Below, piece after piece: positions 56,985-64,000 of a DNA stretch of 64,000 nt (position 1 is the stretch's first letter; the number at the start of each line of letters is the position of its first letter). Position numbers and translations under genes: made by a program. Source of the DNA: Chlamydiales bacterium (GTDB lineage: Bacteria > Chlamydiota > Chlamydiia > Chlamydiales > JARBTQ01); NCBI GenBank assembly GCA_029240075.1, contig JARBTQ010000001.1:62001-126000 (forward strand), written 5' to 3'. The notes beneath the pieces were generated by a model. The model saw only the letters and a program-made list of their open reading frames with translations. It was not told where the DNA came from and made no database searches.

Positions 56985-57011
56985 AGAGCTTAGTAAATGA
57001 TACTAAGCTCT
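56985..57011. terminator. Bidirectional hairpin between glgB and the convergent gene
   Basis: AGAGCTTAGTA and TACTAAGCTCT form a perfect 11-bp stem with a five-base loop between convergent genes. T tracts are weak on both sides. Confidence 0.65.
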
Positions 57012-57040
57012 GTAATCTCTTGAGCTACTCTGTAAACATA

Positions 57041-58528
57041 TTAGTTAAAATTTTTGTTTAAACTATTTTGATTCGCTTTCCATTTACCAAGGTCCAAATC
57101 AACCATAGGTATTTGGTGGAGTAATTGATTTGATAACTTGGCATATCCTTTGTAAATACGAGCTATGAAATTTGTTAACGAAGGTTCTAAGGTATATAAA
57201 TCTGGTGAAATTTTATATCTTATTCCTAGAGCGCCTTCTTTACTCTTACTAGGCCATAAATAAAAAAGCTTTTTATCTGTGGGATCTTCTAAAGCATTGC
57301 AAGCACTGCTCCGGTCCGTAGTAGTATGCCCAGCAGAATTCATAAGTGCGTAAGTTTCTTCTAAAGTAAGTTCACAAGGATCTTTGCCTAAACGAAAATC
57401 GACTATAACTTGTGATATCGGAGATCCTTTCTGGATTATATGCTCTTTAAAATCTCCTTTTTGCATGAAACCTATATCCCCTTTTTGACTTTCAGGCCAG
57501 ATGCGATAATCTGTGGTATATGTTGATTCTCGCAAACTTTTGAAAGCAGTCTCTTTATTAGAGCTCCAAATGTTTTTCTCGATTAAAAAAGATAAAGTGA
57601 TTTCATCTATCTCTAGTTGATTTTTTTGAATCAAATCTTGAGCTATCTTCGTTATTTCAGGAGCTGCTTGTAAAAAAGGATCGGGAAGAAGCTCATTTTT
57701 AGACTGCGAGTCATATTTACAAAGCTTTGATAGGGCTTCTCCTCCAGATAGAATTTTATTGCGGCCAAACAAAGACTCTAATAAAGTTAAAGAATTTGCC
57801 GTATAGTTATCTGTTAAAATATCTCCAAAGCGTGCTTTATAAATGACTGTAAGATAAAGATCATCTCTACCCTGTGCAATGATATATTCTTCTTGATTTA
57901 ATCCTTTCTCCTCCTTTAATTTTCTGATAAACGAATATATTCCTCCAAATTTTTTGAGAGTTTCATAGGGGATGACTCTAGGATCTGAGTTAATAAGGTA
58001 AAGTAGTTCTCTATTTTGAGTTTTCCATTCCTGTAAAACCTTTGAGATAGGGACCAATTTATCTAAAGGAAATTTTTCACAGTCCATTGCCTCTGGTACT
58101 TTATGACCGATAACCTCTTCAGAAAATTTAGAATCTCCTTCTTTTAAAAGGATAGAAACTCTTTGCTCAGCATAGATTCTGTTTACTACTATAGTCCATG
58201 ATCCACAAGGGAAAAGATTGAGAGCTGGTTCTAAATATGAAGCTTCTTCAGCAGTAAAGACAGGATATCCTCCAATCCCAAAATATTCATGAAATTTTCT
58301 AACATTATAATATGGGTCACTGCTTGCGTTATAAAAATTCCTTCGTTCAGGATTTAATAACATATCAACCATGCTATTCTTATAGAAATCGCTGTATTCT
58401 ACTTGAATTGGTCCTGTATAAAGTTTACCTGTAACATTAAAACCCGCCGAATTGACCTCTTGCAGTTCATTTGAACTTCCTAAATCCCCATCACTTAGAG
58501 GAAAACTTCCAGAAATATTACCAACCAT
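57041..58528 (-). CDS. Uncharacterised protein with possible repeated SH2-like modules
   Basis: I do not recognise a database family in this ~495-residue protein. The start at 58528 is supported by AGGAGAAAAA upstream; an ATG 21 bases earlier has none. By eye it holds three or four similar units, each a helix, then a G/D-x-(F/Y/W) strand, then a second strand and a closing LxxL helix. Numbered from the upstream ATG, these are about residues 95-175 (CGSWTIVV...VSILLKEGD), 195-260, 325-385 (DYRIWPESQKGDIGF) and 410-470 (LFYLWPSKSKEGALGI). This resembles SH2 domains, but the phosphotyrosine-binding Arg is Trp or Val. Function unknown; an effector is likely. Confidence 0.55.
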   Translation of the reverse strand: MVGNISGSFPLSDGDLGSSNELQEVNSAGFNVTGKLYTGPIQVEYSDFYKNSMVDMLLNPERRNFYNASSDPYYNVRKFHEYFGIGGYPVFTAEEASYLEPALNLFPCGSWTIVVNRIYAEQRVSILLKEGDSKFSEEVIGHKVPEAMDCEKFPLDKLVPISKVLQEWKTQNRELLYLINSDPRVIPYETLKKFGGIYSFIRKLKEEKGLNQEEYIIAQGRDDLYLTVIYKARFGDILTDNYTANSLTLLESLFGRNKILSGGEALSKLCKYDSQSKNELLPDPFLQAAPEITKIAQDLIQKNQLEIDEITLSFLIEKNIWSSNKETAFKSLRESTYTTDYRIWPESQKGDIGFMQKGDFKEHIIQKGSPISQVIVDFRLGKDPCELTLEETYALMNSAGHTTTDRSSACNALEDPTDKKLFYLWPSKSKEGALGIRYKISPDLYTLEPSLTNFIARIYKGYAKLSNQLLHQIPMVDLDLGKWKANQNSLNKNFN

Positions 58529-59039
58529 TTTTTCTCCTATTTGTAACAAATTATAATTAGATCTCTTGTATGACTATTTATTGGTTATTCAGATAGATCC
58601 ATGCAGAAAATTTCTGCCACAATTTTATTCATATTTCCTACTTGCTAATCACTGCAAAAATAGTAAATTATTTATATTAGGTTAACATGCAAAAACAAAG
58701 CAAAGCATATTATGCATAAAGGCATTTTAATAAAATTTTTTCTCAGAAATTTTATGCAATAAAGTCTTTAGGAATAGTAGGCATCACTCTGTCTAAGCTA
58801 TATTCCTCAATCAACGTATCTCATAGTTTTTTTTCTAAGTTGAAAATTTTACGATATTTAAAGCAGTAACATAGTTTAATGACAAATCCAAAGTTAGTAT
58901 CAACAGGCCCTATTGAACAGACTGCTAAATTACTCTCTTTTGTTTTATTTCCAATAATTTATAACTATTTTGTGATGCCTTTAGACTTATAGCTGGTAAT
59001 TAGGTAAAGGGATATTTACCAAACTTATAGAGGTACATT
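58529..59039. other. Divergent spacer upstream of the giant gene
   Basis: About 510 AT-rich bases between two divergent genes, presumably holding both promoters. I can support only the ribosome site GAGG at 59030-59033 on the right and AGGAGA on the left. Confidence 0.45.
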
Positions 59040-62000
59040 GTGTCTCCGCTATCCCATTTACCACCACATCTTGATAGATATTTAGCAGATGATATAAAGA
59101 CTCTTAATGAACCAGAAACGATTAAATTTCTCAAAAAAAGACCTGACAAAGTCGCGGAGTTTTTAAAAGCACTAAAGCTTGAAAAAAATCAAGATTGGTT
59201 AAAAAAACAGGAAAATCAGCAGACTGTACACAAAATTATTAAGATTACAATAGATGAAATAAATAGTACTGATCTAGTATTTAGAATCTTTAAGATATCT
59301 ACCCAGTCTCCAATTTTTAGCAATTGCTTAGATTCCCTCTTCCAAAAAGAACCTAATGTCCTAATTGCATATTTAGCTCACTTTAAAAAAAATAGAGAAC
59401 ACCTTTCAGCATATAAAGGTTTTGTTCTTCATATGTTAGAAGTGGCTATTCTTCAGAAACTAACAATGGCATCTATAGAACCTATTTGGACGACTTGTAT
59501 CTCCGATAATTTCTTTTCTGCAATTGAGATTATAAATTTATTTCAAAAGGGAATTGAAGCAGGTCATGAGCCGTTTATTAAGCATGTGCTCTCTTCAATA
59601 GATAAGGGGCAAGTTCTAGACAAAGATTCTCCTTGGCACCATCAGATCAACAAGTTGATTCAGAAGTATAAGAGGCATATCAGCACATCAGCCTGCTTGC
59701 TGCAATCACTTTTGATCTATTGTACTGAGATGTTTAAGCAAGAAGAACTCAATACAATTATGGAAGATACTATCTCTGAATGTGGGTCATTGAAAATAAC
59801 ATTTTCTCTTAATAACGATAGTAAAGTAGAGCTCTTAGAATCAATCATAGAATTTTTGGCATGTAATGGTGCAAAACTACCCGATTATTCTTTAAATCGA
59901 TATAGCAGTCTCAGTAGAAGCAAGGAAAAACAATTACAACTGGCTTGCATAACGGATCAAGCCAAAACTTTAAGTCAATTACATGATAAGATAACAGCGT
60001 TATCCACAGATAGAACAGAGCTATTTTTTTCCTCTCTAAAAGAACTAGAAATACTTAACTTTATAAAATGGCTTACTTTAAATAGCCAAAGTAAAGAATG
60101 GTTGAAAACTAGTTCTGTCACTAAAGCACAATTTATTAAATTTATCAGCTCTACGAAAGGCCATTCTGATTTTACTAAACTCTTTCTCTGGTTAAAACAG
60201 ACAGATTCATTGGACGATAAAGATATTACGGATCTGTTCTTTCAGGCAATTAGGAGAAATAACGGATCTATCCTTAAGTTAATGTGTCAGCCAAGTGTAA
60301 ATTTTCTTTTATCTTTGAGCTTAGAATCTGCAAAGCAGCTAATGAATGAAGCTTTAACGCAAGGTAAATGGCTAGCAATAGAGGCTCTAGCTGCTCACTG
60401 TAACTCATCCGTTCTGCGACAACCTATGCAAGATAATCATTCATTACTTTATCATGCCGTTATGAAGCATAAATGGAAGAGTGTAGCAGCATGCTTAAAT
60501 AATACGATGTTTCATTTTGACTTTTTATTTAAACAAGAGCTGGAAGAATTACTTTTCCAACTTATATCTCAGAAAAATAAAAGGGATGTAGATTTAAGCA
60601 TTGAGGATGAACAAATTGTTACTCAAGCTATTCTGAAATTGCTAGAGCAACAAGATTACCTTGAGCCACAGATATACGATGGGAAAGAAAATAATCTACT
60701 ACATGCTGTTATACTCACTTGTGATAACTCTCTTATAAAATATTTTCTCGAAAAAACTATTCCTAATAAATGTTTAGACAAACCAAACAAAGATAGGCAA
60801 AAACCTTTAGCTCTAGCCTATCAGGAGTCTAACTTTGAAATCGCTTGTCTTTTAATAGATGCAGGTGCAAACCCTAACACAATTATCGATGACGAAGGTA
60901 ATACACTGCTTCATACAGCATTTAAAAACGGAAATTTTGAACAAATTCGTATTTTGCTGTGTTTGGGAGCTAATCTCAAATTCACTAACTACCATAATGA
61001 AAGACCTCAAGACTTGAATCCAACATTCACCAAGGAAGTTTCAAGTTTACTAGAAAAATACCATTGCGATCTACTCCCCCCTAAAAAGCAATTGGAAGCC
61101 TTAACAACACCCAGACATATTGCCCATATTTTAGGGGATAGTTTTATAAAAGATGCAACAGATGATCAAGGAAATAGGTTAGAAGGCAACTCTATAGAAG
61201 ATTCAATCAGATTCGTACTTGCTATTCTTAAGAATTTACCCACTTCTCTAAAGAGCAAAAAATTAATAGAAGATTTTGAAAATTGTCTTCAAATAGCTAG
61301 AATGATCAACTATCCTACTACGTTCTCAGCAGCAGCTATTCAAGAAGATTTGCAGCAAAATATAATCCCTTTGATTTCGCATAAAATCCGTAGACTTTCC
61401 CCTAGTCAAAACTTATTGCTACCTATAGGATGGGCTGATGACCATGGGATGGGGCATGCTATGTTATGTGAAATACAATATACTCAGCTGCGTCAGATAG
61501 TGCTACGAATTTTAAATACTGGGAGTGGAGCAGAATATCACCCCTTTTCTCCAAGAGCCAATAAATCAAAGATTGCTCCTGTGATTACTTTTGAAGGGCT
61601 TAGCAAAACTCAAGTTAGCAATGAGCAATTTTTACAAGCACTTTTTGAGCTTAAGATCGCCCCTTGGATTAATAAACAAGCTGGACTTTATTATTCGGCA
61701 GATGATCTTTATATGGGTATTTTTGCAAGATTTAAGGACTACCAATCAAATAAAGATCTAGGAGTGATTGATAATTCATTAGTTATTACAGCCCAACGAT
61801 CAGGTACATGTTCTGTAAGATGTCTTATGGCCTATATTCGTTTATGCTTAGGAAAGGACAGATATAAGGAACTGAAGCATAAAATGGCCATCCTTGTAGC
61901 TCACACGGCGTTCAACTTATATCAAGAGACATTAGCTAGCCAACCAAAATTAAAAAGATTACTAGTAAAAGGTTCTGAAAATGTTGCTCGACACTTTAAC

Positions 62001-64000
62001 TTCTTTCTAAAAGTAGGGAATGTAGACAAGGATTTATTATTAATAGAGATTAAACTGATTAAAAATTTATTAGACAACCTCAAGCAGATAGTCCAGAGGG
62101 AGGAAACTAAAAATAAGCTTTTTATTACTCCGTTGGAGACTCTCAATACACAAACAGCCCAACTTCAACAAAATATTGGCATCCTTATTGAAAATCTTAG
62201 TAGCTCTATTTTCTTGGAGCAGATAATTTTTCAGGAACCTACCTTAAATATTAAACACTACCCCAAGTACAATTGGAGCAATAAAGATCTTAGTGGGGCA
62301 CAAATCTTGGGCGACTTAGAGTACGTTCTACATTATTGCCAACAATGCCAATCCACAAATGCTCCTATTTTAAATCAAAAAGATTTTTTAGAAGGGATGG
62401 TTACAGAGGTATTATTAAATTTACCTTTGCCTAAACCTTTTGAAAACAATGCGTCTACATCCCAAAATGACTTTTGGAGTCAATTAAAGGCTGACGATGC
62501 TCTTAAAGTTCAAAAAGTTTTGTCTTCTTTACTGCTCTATGCCCTCTACAATATAAAAAATAACCCACATGCATATTTCAGCAGAATTATAGCTTTTTAC
62601 AAGGCTTTAGTTATATCTTATCGAATGGGTTGTCTAGTAGACTCAAAACATACAGCTTCTCTTCACTCTCTTGATAATTTGAATAATTATACTCTTTTCA
62701 TAGGCCCCCTTATCTCTTTACAAAAAGACCTACACAATCTTGCTTATTACCCTATCCTAGAGAAGCAACTCAATAACCTAATCGAATTTATCGAAAAAAC
62801 AAGCTCAAGTCGCAAGACTGCTCTATTTAATTTCGATAATCTTCCTCCGCCAGACAATTCCTCTATAGTTAGTTTTAATTTCCCTTTTCCTACCGATAGT
62901 GGGGAATTTCTATATTTAAAAGGATTGATGGACAGGTGCCAAGAGCAAATAGATTGGTCCTTATTGCCAAATAAACCTTATTCTATAAACGATTGCAACG
63001 ATTATGAATGGCGTATAGCTCATTTATGGTGTAACCAAGTTCCTAATAACCAATTTAACTTACCTATTCACTATATACATATACGGCAAATCGGATTGCT
63101 CTGCTATCTACTATGCCGAGCTAATGAAGAGCAATTAGCAAAAGCAATTCAAATCACTGAGCCTTTGAAACAGGGAAAATTATTTAGCTTTGAAATTGTT
63201 AATCTCAGTAATGAATTAAATAGTTTTTCCTTTAAAGCAAATTCAAAGTCTCCAGATAAAATAGTTATAAGAGTGCTAAATCCCTATCTAGAAATTAACA
63301 AAGATGGGTTGCTAGAAATCCACAAATTTTCTAATACCTATGAAAAGACACATCTACCTCTTAGTCGTACTCTTTTTAACCAGCCAAGCAAAGAAAATGC
63401 CCTGATCTCCTGTTTTAAACAGAACGAGTACCATCTAAAAGTAAGTCAAGAACTAATTCCTTTCTACTCTATTTCGAATCAAAGCACACTGACTATCCAT
63501 CGAGTCATTCAGCATTTTAAAGAGAACCCCGTAGAGTTAAAAGATTTTGAAAACCAAGCCTTTTTCAATCTTACCCTATTCCGAAACCAACTTCTTTTAA
63601 AAGAGCTTGAGCTCTATCCAAGCAGTAGAGAGTTTTTATCCAATTTTTTAAATCAAGGATTAGCAGAGTCTAAGTTACTTTTAACTGAGCTTAGTAAAAG
63701 TAGTTCTGTTCTTGCACAGCAGATTGAAGCTGCTTATATGTACCTCTTCTTTAGCCAAACAAAGTTTCGTGTACTAAATTATTTTATCGAACTTCAATCT
63801 GGTGAAAACGCTATATTTGAAGAGCAACAAATAAAATTAAAGGAGGAGCTTGAAGCTTTTATCGAAGGCAAAGCTAGATTTAAAGTCTTTCAAGAAGAAG
63901 AGATTGGGCAAGCTGCAAGGATAACTTGGCTTAGCTCTTACATCTATACTTATTCAACTATAACTTATAGAGAATTACAACTATTAATCGCATATACAGC
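59040..64000 (+). CDS. Giant ankyrin-repeat protein, 5' part (runs off the window)
   Basis: A GTG with GAGG six bases upstream opens a frame that stays open to the window end: at least 1,653 codons, with no stop seen where I followed it. Residues ~1-540 are helical. About 545-680 are ankyrin repeats (NNLLHAVILTCDNS, IACLLIDAGANPNT, GNTLLHTAFKNGNFEQIRIL). About 790-960 is a distinct domain with LPIGWADDHGMGHAMLCEI, NTGSGAEYHPF and AQRSGTCSVRCLMAYIRL, whose His806, Asn and Cys924 could be catalytic. The rest is long and mostly helical. No signal peptide. A host-interacting protein is likely. Confidence 0.85.
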   Translation, partial: MSPLSHLPPHLDRYLADDIKTLNEPETIKFLKKRPDKVAEFLKALKLEKNQDWLKKQENQQTVHKIIKITIDEINSTDLVFRIFKISTQSPIFSNCLDSLFQKEPNVLIAYLAHFKKNREHLSAYKGFVLHMLEVAILQKLTMASIEPIWTTCISDNFFSAIEIINLFQKGIEAGHEPFIKHVLSSIDKGQVLDKDSPWHHQINKLIQKYKRHISTSACLLQSLLIYCTEMFKQEELNTIMEDTISECGSLKITFSLNNDSKVELLESIIEFLACNGAKLPDYSLNRYSSLSRSKEKQLQLACITDQAKTLSQLHDKITALSTDRTELFFSSLKELEILNFIKWLTLNSQSKEWLKTSSVTKAQFIKFISSTKGHSDFTKLFLWLKQTDSLDDKDITDLFFQAIRRNNGSILKLMCQPSVNFLLSLSLESAKQLMNEALTQGKWLAIEALAAHCNSSVLRQPMQDNHSLLYHAVMKHKWKSVAACLNNTMFHFDFLFKQELEELLFQLISQKNKRDVDLSIEDEQIVTQAILKLLEQQDYLEPQIYDGKENNLLHAVILTCDNSLIKYFLEKTIPNKCLDKPNKDRQKPLALAYQESNFEIACLLIDAGANPNTIIDDEGNTLLHTAFKNGNFEQIRILLCLGANLKFTNYHNERPQDLNPTFTKEVSSLLEKYHCDLLPPKKQLEALTTPRHIAHILGDSFIKDATDDQGNRLEGNSIEDSIRFVLAILKNLPTSLKSKKLIEDFENCLQIARMINYPTTFSAAAIQEDLQQNIIPLISHKIRRLSPSQNLLLPIGWADDHGMGHAMLCEIQYTQLRQIVLRILNTGSGAEYHPFSPRANKSKIAPVITFEGLSKTQVSNEQFLQALFELKIAPWINKQAGLYYSADDLYMGIFARFKDYQSNKDLGVIDNSLVITAQRSGTCSVRCLMAYIRLCLGKDRYKELKHKMAILVAHTAFNLYQETLASQPKLKRLLVKGSENVARHFNFFLKVGNVDKDLLLIEIKLIKNLLDNLKQIVQREETKNKLFITPLETLNTQTAQLQQNIGILIENLSSSIFLEQIIFQEPTLNIKHYPKYNWSNKDLSGAQILGDLEYVLHYCQQCQSTNAPILNQKDFLEGMVTEVLLNLPLPKPFENNASTSQNDFWSQLKADDALKVQKVLSSLLLYALYNIKNNPHAYFSRIIAFYKALVISYRMGCLVDSKHTASLHSLDNLNNYTLFIGPLISLQKDLHNLAYYPILEKQLNNLIEFIEKTSSSRKTALFNFDNLPPPDNSSIVSFNFPFPTDSGEFLYLKGLMDRCQEQIDWSLLPNKPYSINDCNDYEWRIAHLWCNQVPNNQFNLPIHYIHIRQIGLLCYLLCRANEEQLAKAIQITEPLKQGKLFSFEIVNLSNELNSFSFKANSKSPDKIVIRVLNPYLEINKDGLLEIHKFSNTYEKTHLPLSRTLFNQPSKENALISCFKQNEYHLKVSQELIPFYSISNQSTLTIHRVIQHFKENPVELKDFENQAFFNLTLFRNQLLLKELELYPSSREFLSNFLNQGLAESKLLLTELSKSSSVLAQQIEAAYMYLFFSQTKFRVLNYFIELQSGENAIFEEQQIKLKEELEAFIEGKARFKVFQEEEIGQAARITWLSSYIYTYSTITYRELQLLIAYT

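Noticed and set aside
61922-62146. 74-residue minus-strand frame
   Set aside because: Antisense within the giant ankyrin gene, whose frame is open through the region.

Overview
The window is AT-rich and gene-dense. It looks like the chromosome of an amoeba-associated chlamydia (Parachlamydiaceae; Neochlamydia- or Protochlamydia-like is my best guess). Four things support this. A GreA-domain protein has a very long N-terminal extension. An FAD-dependent thymidylate synthase gene appears doubled. There is a MOMP-like porin, and a UhpC-type hexose-phosphate antiporter next to other import systems. The gene order rpmG-lolC/E-lolD and the rpsO/pnp pair match pathogenic Chlamydia as I remember it. 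Six genes encode eukaryotic-type F-box proteins, a family known to be expanded in amoeba chlamydiae. No rRNA, tRNA, CRISPR array or intact insertion sequence was found.

Layout: 0-6.7 kb is an F-box cluster (one F-box/ankyrin-like gene, then three tandem F-box/propeller-like paralogues) with a histidine phosphatase. 6.7-16 kb holds housekeeping genes: NYN protein, rdgB, greA, porin, thyX, uvrB. 16-24 kb mixes pgeF, another F-box gene, a zinc-ribbon protein, mreC, a DedA protein, a MATE exporter and a membrane protein. 24-31 kb runs mostly on the minus strand: a metallo-beta-lactamase protein, pnp, rpsO, a PIN-PhoH ATPase and an NSS symporter. 31-40 kb has an F-box gene, tadA, rpmG, the Lol exporter genes, lysS and sppA. 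40-49 kb has a NADAR-domain fusion, uhpC, several membrane proteins, an apparently exported GST with a TetR regulator, and htpX. 49-64 kb is accessory: four unrecognised probable effectors or secreted proteins, a glgB locus, a 495-residue protein with possible SH2-like repeats, and the first 1,653 codons of a giant ankyrin protein that runs off the window.

The picture is an obligate intracellular bacterium. It combines a reduced core (import of host metabolites, glycogen synthesis, nucleotide repair) with a toolbox aimed at the host: F-box proteins presumed to dock on host Skp1/Cullin ubiquitin ligases, ankyrin repeats, possible SH2-like modules and a possible thiol-hydrolase domain.

Two copies of a ~73-bp palindromic element, and a separate short inverted-repeat element with a degenerate relative, suggest past activity of non-autonomous mobile DNA in the intergenic regions.
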